Notes: generated by a model not told the origin, from the letters alone. A DNA stretch of 5,915 nt from Nitrosopumilaceae archaeon (GCA_013330055.1 DUJB01000070.1:1-5915), one strand, 5' to 3'; numbered from the stretch's first letter, positions 1 to 4,529 are shown. Program-made: numbers and translations.

Positions 1-740
1 TTTAGATTAGAGAGGTTTGCCTTGGAAGAATCAATCTGTGCGAGTGTCTTGGAAAGATCCTTTACTGCTTCGTCTCTTTGAGCATATTGATTTTGGAAGG
101 AATCAAGCTCTGATTTTCCTTTATCAATCTGCGAGTTTAATTCAGTTATCTTTGCCTTTGCTGATTCTATTTGTGACATTGTCTGGTTTAGTTCCCCTTC
201 TGCTGCTTTCTTTTGTTCATATTGAGTTTGCAATGACTTGAGCGATTCACCTATTGCAGCTTCGATTTGTAATTTTAGGTCAGAAAGACGTGGCTTAACA
301 GACCCGTTTTGCGACCTTGTATGTGTTAGTTCTGAGATTTCAGCACTCTTTTGTGCATACTGCTTATCCAATGAATCCAGATCAGATTGTGCCTTTCCTA
401 TCTGAGAGTTTAGATCACTTAGCTTTGCTTTTGCAGACTCCATCTCTGATCTTGTACGTGTAAGCTCTGATACTGCATCATCTTTTTTTGAATATTGCTT
501 ATGTAAAGAGTCCAGTTCACCTTTTGCTTTTTGTATCCGTGAGTTTAGGTCTGAAAGTTTTGTTTTTGCTGATTCAATTTCTGAACTTGTCTTTTTCAGA
601 TCCGAACTTGCTGCATCTCTTTTTGAAAATTGTTTTTGGACAGAATTTAGCTCATCCTTGGTCCTTTCTACCTGCGAATTTAGTTCCGACAGTTTTGTTC
701 TGGAAGACTCGATTTGGAATCTTATCTGAGTAAGCTCCAA
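1..740 (-). repeat. Tandem 135-bp (45-residue) coding repeats, at least five full units plus a partial one
   Basis: Within the coiled-coil gene, units begin at residues 170, 215, 260, 305, 351 and 396. Units 1, 2, 3 and 5 are 45 residues, unit 4 is 46, and unit 6 is cut by the window edge. Unit consensus: (S)xL at position 3, T at 6, IESAKxKLSDLNSQI around 10-24, ELDSLxxQY around 30-38, then K/R-D-x-A-V. The copies are diverged at DNA level but clearly related, so this is old duplication and not a recent satellite. Unit 4 is the most diverged: it carries NGSVKPRL where the others have IESAKxKL, plus one extra residue after IGE. Confidence 0.85.
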
Positions 741-1247
741 TAATGCAAATTTCTTTTGAGCATTTGTTGCAAGGATCTCCTCATTTACTGTTTTTATTCC
801 AAAATTTTCTACTGACATTTTTGGTTTTGGCATTGGAGGTGCAGTTTTCACGGCATTGTTAATCGAGAAAAACGGTGGTGTGTCATCCTTGTGATGAGGA
901 GATTTTCTCCTTTTTTTCGTGATGAGATAGGAAATTCCCAACATAATTGAAATAGCAAAACCACCGATAATTGCCATTACAAGCCAAGAAATTATTTGAC
1001 CAGCTTGATCATAGGCAATCCCATATTCATTCCACTTTAGATTTCCATTAAAGACGCCAAAATATACCATAATCACTAGTGTGGCAACTGAAAGAAGGAG
1101 CGTGATTAACGACACAGCTACGGTTAACCTAATAAGGCTACCCTCCCTTTGTTCCACTCTATTACTATCCTTGAATGTGTGTGCCAGACTCTTCTTTGAT
1201 CTCTTTTGGCCTATCACTGGTTGTAAGGAATTTTTTGTTACATACAT
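1..1247 (-). CDS. Two-TM membrane-anchored coiled-coil repeat protein (C-terminus beyond window)
   Basis: I see 415 residues from an ATG at 1247; the frame is open to the window edge, so the C-terminus is missing. Residues 1-39 are basic and polar. TM1 spans about 40-66 and TM2 about 86-109, joined by a short loop, and TM2 is followed by KKRRK, so both ends are probably cytosolic. A Pro-rich linker (about 123-143) leads into a long alpha-helical region from about 152. From residue 170 onward it consists of 45-residue repeats rich in Ser, Lys, Glu, Gln and Ala, with a core like ESAKxKLSDLNSQI. This looks like a membrane-tethered filament or scaffold protein; similarity to SMC, myosin or MCP-type coiled coils would be compositional only. 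I recognise no catalytic domain in the visible part, although one could follow. It is divergent from the 81-residue gene at 1366. Coding is clear; function is unknown. Confidence 0.88.
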   Translation of the reverse strand, partial: MYVTKNSLQPVIGQKRSKKSLAHTFKDSNRVEQREGSLIRLTVAVSLITLLLSVATLVIMVYFGVFNGNLKWNEYGIAYDQAGQIISWLVMAIIGGFAISIMLGISYLITKKRRKSPHHKDDTPPFFSINNAVKTAPPMPKPKMSVENFGIKTVNEEILATNAQKKFALLELTQIRFQIESSRTKLSELNSQVERTKDELNSVQKQFSKRDAASSDLKKTSSEIESAKTKLSDLNSRIQKAKGELDSLHKQYSKKDDAVSELTRTRSEMESAKAKLSDLNSQIGKAQSDLDSLDKQYAQKSAEISELTHTRSQNGSVKPRLSDLKLQIEAAIGESLKSLQTQYEQKKAAEGELNQTMSQIESAKAKITELNSQIDKGKSELDSFQNQYAQRDEAVKDLSKTLAQIDSSKANLSNL

Positions 1248-1365
1248 GGATTAATACGTCATCAGAATAATTGATCAAAAAAAATAATTCAAATTAAAAA
1301 TTTTTTTTCTTAATTTCCAATTTTGGCAGACGGGATTTATATCATAATTCTTCAGTCTTTTTTCC
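1248..1365. promoter_or_regulatory. AT-rich divergent promoter region
   Basis: This spacer holds the promoters of two divergent genes. On the plus strand a clear TATA-like box is listed separately. On the minus strand the best candidate for the coiled-coil gene is TTTTTAATTT (1291-1300), which would start transcription near 1269 and leave a leader of about 22 bases. A palindrome TTGATCAA lies at 1271-1278, near that predicted start. Long A and T tracts at 1277-1284 and 1301-1308 suggest bendable or curved DNA. The minus-strand promoter assignment is weak. Confidence 0.4.
1336..1343 (+). promoter_or_regulatory. TATA-like box (TTTATATC) for the 81-residue gene
   Basis: The box is centred 26 bases before the ATG at 1366. 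Archaeal transcription starts about 25-27 bases after the TATA box centre, so the mRNA should begin at or next to the start codon (leaderless). This supports the chosen ATG. Confidence 0.6.
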
Positions 1366-1611
1366 ATGATAAGAAAAGAAACGCTGCTATCTCAATCAGT
1401 ACGTAGTGTAATTAAGGATAACTTGAGCGAAACAGTTTTAAAAAAAATTGAGGATCGGTTATCTGAAAAATATCACATGTCAATACCACTTGAAGTTAAT
1501 GAGTTTCATAAACTTGATGACGTTTTAAGAGAATACTTTGGAGCAGGTGCAGAAAGACTAGAAACAAGGATTATGTCACACATGATTTCTTTAGAACAAT
1601 CCCAAGCCTAA
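1366..1611 (+). CDS. Small helical protein, possibly a stand-alone NitrOD5-like domain
   Basis: This 81-residue protein is predicted to be mainly helical, with no TM segment or signal peptide. Helix 1 (about 5-37) runs into a KYHMSIPLE turn. A second part (about 46-76) has the pattern EFHKLDDVLREYFGAGAERLETRI. The arrangement of a helix, a 'KYGIS'-like turn, a 'F..vL...FG.GA..l...I' segment and a terminal helix resembles the Nitrosopumilus output domain 5 family (NitrOD5), found alone or behind sensor domains in Thaumarchaeota; this match is from memory. If right, it may act as a small signalling or DNA-associated output module. The start is fixed by the TATA box 26 bases upstream. The gene ends in TAA immediately followed by TAG. 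It is divergent from the coiled-coil gene and convergent with the zinc protein. Coding is likely; the family call is tentative. Confidence 0.75.
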   Translation: MIRKETLLSQSVRSVIKDNLSETVLKKIEDRLSEKYHMSIPLEVNEFHKLDDVLREYFGAGAERLETRIMSHMISLEQSQA

Positions 1612-1634
1612 TAGGTATAAAGTCCGTCTGTATC

Positions 1635-1658
1635 TTTTTGAAAATGAATCTGTTTTTT
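1635..1658 (+). terminator. Oligo-T tracts after the 81-residue gene
   Basis: Runs of T5 (1635-1639) and T6 (1653-1658) lie 24-47 bases after the stop codon. Archaeal RNA polymerase terminates at such U-rich stretches without needing a hairpin. They are the most likely 3' end of this plus-strand transcript. Confidence 0.45.
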
Positions 1659-1670
1659 GTACCACACAAA

Positions 1671-1701
1671 TCATCTTTTAATTATTCAAAAAAGTAGATG
1701 A
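1671..1701 (-). terminator. Imperfect hairpin between convergent genes
   Basis: TCATCT (1671-1676) pairs with AGATGA (1696-1701), and the adjoining TTTT/AAAA can extend the stem past a two-base bulge. On the minus strand, T6 (complement of 1688-1693) follows the zinc-protein stop at 1702 by about 9 bases, so termination for that gene is plausible here. Confidence 0.35.
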
Positions 1702-2004
1702 TTATTCCTCTAACCTCTTTTCCAATATTTCATATTCTTCTTGCGGTGTTTTGTTAACATGTTTTGTTCCCTGTTTGTTTCTTGGTTTAGATCTTACCAT
1801 GCAGTTACAACAATTGCAGTAAAGATCTACAGTCTCATCAGTTGCGGGATTTTCCTCTCTGTCATGACATCCTTGCCTTGAAATAAAAACTCCACATATT
1901 TGACATCGTACCTGACCTGACAAATAACGGCTAGTTCCATCTCTTGGTTTTCTAACCTTGTACTCTTTACAGATCCCTTTGCAAATGCCTCTGTCTTTGT
2001 GCAT
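1702..2004 (-). CDS. Small nine-cysteine zinc-binding protein
   Basis: From the ATG at 2004 the protein has 100 residues: C8, C12, C34, C37, C46, C63, C65, C66 and C68, with conserved-looking flanks CKGICKEYKVRKP, RYLSGQVRCQIC and RSKPRNK. The CxxC pairs suggest a rubredoxin- or zinc-ribbon-like site, with a second possible cluster at CNCCNC. It resembles a small thaumarchaeal family I recall as CKGxC...RYxxGQKRCQxC...WCPCCGxRLRTKPRN, but with an insertion of about 15 residues between the two metal-ligand halves, making this a variant paralog. The frame is also open to a TTG at 2028; I prefer ATG because it puts the family's GICKG motif close to the N-terminus. It sits 27 bases behind the peptidase stop (or 3 bases if TTG is used), so the two are very likely co-transcribed. 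Function unknown; nucleic-acid or protein binding is a guess. Confidence 0.82.
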   Translation of the reverse strand: MHKDRGICKGICKEYKVRKPRDGTSRYLSGQVRCQICGVFISRQGCHDREENPATDETVDLYCNCCNCMVRSKPRNKQGTKHVNKTPQEEYEILEKRLEE

Positions 2005-2031
2005 GTTTAATTTCTCTTCTTTGTTCAATAG

Positions 2032-2376
2032 TTACCTTGCTATCCTAACATACGAATCAACAAAATCCTTTGCAAATGTGTTGGCATGCCTCTCGGAACC
2101 TCGGTGTACTCCAAGTTTTGATCGTATGTGATGATAATATTCATGCAAGATTATGAATGGATTGTAAAAAACATCAGAATTTAAAGCATAAATCTTTTTT
2201 TGAGATGATACATAAACAGCATATACAGTTCTTCTTTTTCCTTTGATTGTTCCAACTACTATTTTGGGACTTTCAACATGATAAAATTCGCTTAGCTTTT
2301 CAAGGGCAGCTTCTGTTTTCTTGTCTAGAATCATTTGAACTATTTTTGCCTTGGCTAGGTCATCAAGATCTGGCAC
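2032..2376 (-). CDS. Short HExxH metallopeptidase, ImmA/IrrE-like
   Basis: The 114-residue protein contains HEYYH at 78-82 (zinc ligands H78 and H82, catalytic E79) and E95 in the context ERHANTFAKDF. The combination HExxH...ExxANxFA is the core of ImmA/IrrE-type (M78, DUF955) peptidases, with E95 as candidate third ligand. Residues 40-68 look like the beta strands that precede the active helix. At 114 residues it is near-minimal and carries no recognisable helix-turn-helix, unlike many ImmA/IrrE systems where a HTH partner is adjacent. The GTG start is favoured because a TATA-like box is centred about 26 bases upstream and no nearby ATG exists before residue 15. It leads a two-gene unit with the zinc protein. 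Peptidase activity is inferred from the motif; substrate unknown. A generic gluzincin or SprT-like protein is the alternative. Confidence 0.82.
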   Translation of the reverse strand: MPDLDDLAKAKIVQMILDKKTEAALEKLSEFYHVESPKIVVGTIKGKRRTVYAVYVSSQKKIYALNSDVFYNPFIILHEYYHHIRSKLGVHRGSERHANTFAKDFVDSYVRIAR

Positions 2377-2398
2377 GCTTTAGATTATAAAATGAATA

Positions 2399-2406
2399 AT
2401 ATAAAA
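2399..2406 (-). promoter_or_regulatory. TATA-like box (TTTTATAT) for the metallopeptidase gene
   Basis: Read on the minus strand, the box is centred about 26 bases before the GTG at 2376, predicting a leaderless mRNA and supporting the GTG start. An 8-base palindrome AAGGCCTT (2410-2417) sits just upstream, where TFB or a regulator would contact DNA. Confidence 0.6.
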
Positions 2407-2511
2407 AAGAAGGCCTTTGTTATTTCAGATTATTCAAATTAAACCAAAGACATGGCTGTCAAGTTTGATTGAAAGGCAAGAAGATTTCTACTAGTTTTTC
2501 TATAAATAATC

Positions 2512-2688
2512 ATGAAAGGAATGGATTACAAGAAATTCAGGGAATCAACAAAAGAGTATTTTGTAACAAAGGAAGGCAAGTTTACCAAAAAAGAGGTTAT
2601 TCAACAAATGGCAGAGTGGTTAAAACAAAATGAAACTGGCGAGCCCTGGGATTTCCTTGAAGAGCATCAAGTAAAAGAAGCTAAATAA
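2512..2688 (+). CDS. 58-residue conserved-looking small protein, function unknown
   Basis: The frame encodes a highly charged, Lys/Glu-rich protein with a likely helix-rich fold: MDYKKFRESTKEYF, then FTKKEVIQQMAEWLKQNE, then GEPWDFLEEHQVKEAK. Aromatic residues (Y, F, W) recur in each helix, giving an ordinary soluble hydrophobic core rather than random translation. I recognise no family; FTKKEVIQQMAEWLK could be a small HTH-like helix pair, but that is speculation. Two starts are possible, ATG 2512 and ATG 2521; neither has a properly placed TATA box, since the TATAAATA at 2501-2508 is too close. It lies 31 bases ahead of the thioesterase on the same strand and may share its transcript. I judge it a real gene from codon content, clean boundaries and protein composition. 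Confidence 0.65.
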   Translation: MKGMDYKKFRESTKEYFVTKEGKFTKKEVIQQMAEWLKQNETGEPWDFLEEHQVKEAK

Positions 2689-2719
2689 AAAGGGACAAAC
2701 CAGTCTAATCTGAAATTCT

Positions 2720-3211
2720 TTGAAAGCAAAAAGTCCAAATGATACAAAGGCAGAATTGATAGTTCGTATGTTTCCATCTGACGCAAATCCAGCTGGGAAT
2801 GTCTTTGGAGGCGAGATCCTAAAACAAATTGATCTTGCAGCAGGCCTTGTTGCGCAAAGACATGCTCAAATGAACATAGTTACTGCAAGCATAGACAGAG
2901 TCAACTTTCTAAAACCTGTCTATGTGGGAAATGCCTTGATAGTTAACGCCAGATTAAATTATGTCAGTAAATCATCGATGGAAATTGAGATCAAGGTAGA
3001 AGCAGAAGATATTGCAAAAAATACTCGAACTCTTACAGGTACTGCGTTTGTTACGGCAGTAGCACTAGACAAAGACGGCAAGCCAACTCCAGTACCTGAA
3101 CTAGTACTTGTGAGCGATGAAGAGAGAAAAAAGTTTGCAGAGGGAAAGACCCGGATGGAACAGAGAGCAAGAGAATACAAATTAGTAAAAGAGAGAGCAG
3201 AGCATGGGTAG
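2720..3211 (+). CDS. Hot-dog acyl-CoA thioesterase (YciA/ACOT family)
   Basis: This 163-residue protein should hydrolyse acyl-CoA thioesters to free acid and CoA in the cytoplasm. It has the family pattern: MFPSDANPAGNVFGGEILKQID (17-38) with candidate catalytic N23 and D38, QRHA (46-49), TASIDRVNFLKPVYVG (55-70), SSMEIEI (85-91), VTAVALDKDGKPTPVP (111-126). The C-terminal helix (132-160) is charged and typical in length. The start is TTG: the in-frame stop is at 2711 and the next ATG (residue 17) would remove conserved N-terminal sequence. It follows the 58-residue gene by 31 bases and overlaps the next gene by 8, so the latter is translationally linked. A weak TATA-like AAATAAAA (2683-2690) may provide a separate promoter. 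Family assignment is strong; substrate chain length cannot be told from sequence. Confidence 0.93.
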   Translation: MKAKSPNDTKAELIVRMFPSDANPAGNVFGGEILKQIDLAAGLVAQRHAQMNIVTASIDRVNFLKPVYVGNALIVNARLNYVSKSSMEIEIKVEAEDIAKNTRTLTGTAFVTAVALDKDGKPTPVPELVLVSDEERKKFAEGKTRMEQRAREYKLVKERAEHG

Positions 3212-3422
3212 GCCGTCAAGCTATTTACCAAAGATAGGGACATTTGACGGATCGGGATTTTGGAAAAATGCTTTTGCACATCAACGTGGGATTCTGTTAA
3301 GAAAAGTCAATGTTCCAGATGATCAAATCAAGATTCTAGTAGACAAGGCATATCATGAATTGCCAGCACCACTAAGATATGAAATTGAAACTAGTGGCAT
3401 AAAAAAAGAAGATTTGCAATAG
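3204..3422 (+). CDS. 72-residue protein of unknown function, overlapping the thioesterase
   Basis: The ATG at 3204 lies inside the last codons of the thioesterase, giving an 8-base overlap in another frame (ATGGGTAG), which is typical of translational coupling. The protein begins with GRPSSYLPKIGTFDGSGFWKNAFAHQRG, has no TM segment, and continues with a helical half, VNVPDDQIKILVDKAYHELPAPLRYEIETSGIKKEDL. The PDDQIKILVDKAYxELP stretch looks like a helix with a conserved surface. I recognise no domain. Its tight linkage to the thioesterase suggests a shared transcript and possibly a shared role. It is followed by a new promoter for the C2H2 finger gene. Confidence 0.78.
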   Translation: MGRPSSYLPKIGTFDGSGFWKNAFAHQRGILLRKVNVPDDQIKILVDKAYHELPAPLRYEIETSGIKKEDLQ

Positions 3423-3437
3423 ATTAAACAATTCAAT

Positions 3438-3445
3438 TTTAATAT
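3438..3445 (+). promoter_or_regulatory. TATA-like box (TTTAATAT) for the C2H2 finger gene
   Basis: The box is centred about 25 bases before the ATG at 3467, again a leaderless arrangement, and it implies transcription separate from the thioesterase unit. Confidence 0.5.
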
Positions 3446-3466
3446 CAGTATAATCTTGATAATAAC

Positions 3467-3625
3467 ATGGGTCTTTTCAAGAAAAAAGCCATTGAAACAA
3501 AATGCAAAGAATGCGGCATGGAACTAAATGATCCTGTGCGATTAGAAAGGCATATGAAAAAAGCTCACGCCCGTCCATCCCAGAAAAACTTTGACAGTCC
3601 AGGGGGCGGCGGGGGAATGTGGTAA
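3467..3625 (+). CDS. 52-residue single C2H2 zinc-finger protein with Gly-rich tail
   Basis: The frame encodes a short basic N-terminus (MGLFKKKAIETK), one classical zinc finger with C13-x2-C16-x12-H29-x4-H34, then a tail ending in SPGGGGGMW. The finger region KCKECGMELNDPVRLERHMKKAH matches the CxxC...L..HxxxxH layout, so zinc binding is well supported. One finger alone usually gives weak DNA binding; it may instead bind RNA, protein or a larger complex. The Gly tail and terminal Trp are unusual and could be an interaction peptide. It has its own TATA-like box and ends 10 bases from the convergent SRPBCC gene. I am confident it is a gene even though it is short; similar mini-fingers are, to my knowledge, common in Thaumarchaeota. 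Confidence 0.8.
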   Translation: MGLFKKKAIETKCKECGMELNDPVRLERHMKKAHARPSQKNFDSPGGGGGMW

Positions 3626-3635
3626 ATTATCAGAT

Positions 3636-4118
3636 TTATTTATCAGAATCGAACTTGTCAGCCCAGTGGATTCTTGTTTCCATCTTAAATGATGATTGTG
3701 GTGTATTTCCCTCAGCTGCTTGTTTTATTGCAAGAACAGCTTGTTCTGTGTTACCTTGAAAATCACTGTTTAGTTTTCCTGATAGAAATCCAGCCATCCC
3801 TTTGAATTTAATGTCCCATAATATTTCCAAACTGGTACCACCAGAACTTGAAGTCAGTGTAGTGGTTTTTGTGCCACCAATTATTCCCTTGGTAAATTCT
3901 GCAAGAATTTTTTCTTGCGGATAAAGTGTTACAGTCTGTAAGCACCTGTCTCCCTTGCCCATTGTTATCTCACGTTTTACAACATTGCCTTCTGTTGATA
4001 TGGTTCTGACCTTTGTGATATTATTCCAAAATTTTGATTCTCTGTCAAGATCAGATACAACATTCCAGACCTTGTCTACTGGAGAATTGATCTGGATAGA
4101 TGCCTTTATCTCAGCCAT
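3636..4118 (-). CDS. SRPBCC (START-like, polyketide cyclase/CoxG-type) protein
   Basis: This 160-residue protein fits the SRPBCC helix-grip fold, which forms a deep pocket for hydrophobic ligands. The N-terminal strand and helix IKASIQINSPVDKVWNVVSDLDRESKFWNNI (4-34) is the family's hallmark start. The following strands (36-105) include TVTLYPQEKILAEF and TSLEILWDIKFKG, and the amphipathic C-terminal helix covers about 108-136. Residues 137-160 form a polar tail beyond the core. Ligand and reaction are unknown; relatives bind lipids, quinones or polyketides, and many are non-enzymatic. The start ATG at 4118 is supported by a TATA-like box 26 bases upstream. It faces the C2H2 finger gene tail to tail with only 10 bases between stops, so the two transcripts probably overlap. 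Confidence 0.88.
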   Translation of the reverse strand: MAEIKASIQINSPVDKVWNVVSDLDRESKFWNNITKVRTISTEGNVVKREITMGKGDRCLQTVTLYPQEKILAEFTKGIIGGTKTTTLTSSSGGTSLEILWDIKFKGMAGFLSGKLNSDFQGNTEQAVLAIKQAAEGNTPQSSFKMETRIHWADKFDSDK

Positions 4119-4140
4119 ACAAAACCACGTTCTATCGTAG

Positions 4141-4148
4141 AATATAGG
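4141..4148 (-). promoter_or_regulatory. TATA-like box (CCTATATT) for the SRPBCC gene
   Basis: Read on the minus strand, it is centred 26 bases before the ATG at 4118. This lets the SRPBCC gene be transcribed independently of the 98-residue gene that lies 46 bases upstream on the same strand. Confidence 0.55.
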
Positions 4149-4164
4149 TTTTTTATTTTATGTT

Positions 4165-4461
4165 CTAATTACCGCAACTGCAGCCATCAGAGGCAAATTT
4201 TAGTTTGTTTTTTTCTTCGTATTTTGTTTGTTGATAATGAGCCATGTTTACTATTCTGTCAACGACTGATTTATCTTTCCATGAACCCTCAAGTGCAAAC
4301 CATGACTCTATCTCATTTACATCATATCTTCCGTCTCCTTCAACTATATTTTTAAAGATGTTTTTGATCATATTCTCATCGCCTTGTGAGAGATTTTTCT
4401 TTCTAGAAACTGATGTTGTAATTTCATTTAATTTTATAATGATATCATTTGTTAGCGGCAT
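4165..4461 (-). CDS. 98-residue protein ending in CSCGN, function unknown
   Basis: The protein is soluble and mostly helical by composition. It starts MPLTNDIIIKLNEITTSVSRKK, has a central segment MIKNIFKNIVEGDGRYDVNEIESWF (31-55), then WKDKSVVDRIVNMAHYQQTKYEEKNK (61-86) and a terminal DGCSCGN with C94 and C96. The C-terminal CxC could bind a metal or form a disulfide. I recognise no family. The frame is open upstream to a GTG at 4509, but the strong TATA-like box (4481-4488) would then lie inside the gene, whereas it sits 23-24 bases before the ATG at 4461; I therefore start at 4461. It is divergent from the TPR gene, with 68 bases between the two start codons. Confidence 0.8.
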   Translation of the reverse strand: MPLTNDIIIKLNEITTSVSRKKNLSQGDENMIKNIFKNIVEGDGRYDVNEIESWFALEGSWKDKSVVDRIVNMAHYQQTKYEEKNKLKFASDGCSCGN

Positions 4462-4480
4462 GCCATAAATTCTACTTTTA

Positions 4481-4488
4481 TTATATAA
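4481..4488 (-). promoter_or_regulatory. TATA-like box (TTATATAA) for the CSCGN protein gene
   Basis: This perfect palindromic TATA element is centred 23-24 bases before the ATG at 4461 on the minus strand. It decides the start in favour of 4461 over the upstream GTG. Confidence 0.65.
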
Positions 4489-4499
4489 GAAAGTTTCAG

Positions 4500-4507
4500 A
4501 TTTATAC
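4500..4507 (+). promoter_or_regulatory. TATA-like box (ATTTATAC) for the TPR gene
   Basis: It is centred about 26 bases before the ATG at 4530, predicting a leaderless TPR mRNA and supporting that start. It lies only 11 bases from the opposing TATA box, so the two promoters could compete or be co-regulated. Confidence 0.6.
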
Positions 4508-4520
4508 ACACCTAGGGTGT
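4508..4520. promoter_or_regulatory. Inverted repeat ACACC-TAG-GGTGT, candidate operator
   Basis: A 5-base inverted repeat with a 3-base spacer lies directly between the TPR-gene TATA box and its predicted transcription start. A protein bound here would block polymerase recruitment. The arms are short, so chance is a real alternative. Confidence 0.35.
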
Positions 4521-4529
4521 ATCTACCAT

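Noticed and set aside
17..733. Plus-strand open frames at 17-241 and 488-733
   Set aside because: They are antisense to the coiled-coil gene; their Leu/Ser/Phe-rich translation is what the reverse of a Lys/Glu/Ser-rich repeat region produces.
1..740. CRISPR or satellite array
   Set aside because: The 135-bp repeats keep a reading frame, are diverged with codon-level constraint and have no spacers.
2005..2028. TTG start at 2028 for the zinc protein
   Set aside because: It adds eight charged residues not needed by the family motif; the ATG at 2004 is preferred, though the extension is not excluded.
2452..2472. Six-codon leader ORF (MAVKFD) ahead of the 58-residue gene
   Set aside because: It is too short to distinguish from chance and has no TATA box at the right distance.
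2501..2508. TATAAATA as promoter of the 58-residue gene
   Set aside because: It lies only 4-12 bases before the candidate ATGs; transcription would begin inside the gene.
2959..3279. Minus-strand frame opposite the thioesterase
   Set aside because: It is a Ser/Leu-rich shadow of a clearly recognisable enzyme on the other strand.
3955..4140. Plus-strand frame opposite the SRPBCC gene
   Set aside because: It is antisense to a recognisable domain and has no promoter or family features.
4244..4468. Plus-strand frame opposite the CSCGN protein gene
   Set aside because: It is a Ser/Phe-rich shadow; the minus-strand gene has the TATA box and the balanced composition.
4462..4509. GTG-initiated 16-residue N-terminal extension of the CSCGN protein
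   Set aside because: The strong TATA box at 4481-4488 lies inside it, and its composition is unlike the rest of the protein.
4449..4529. TTG-initiated 27-residue N-terminal extension of the TPR protein
   Set aside because: It overlaps the divergent gene and both promoters; the ATG at 4530 begins just ahead of the first TPR.
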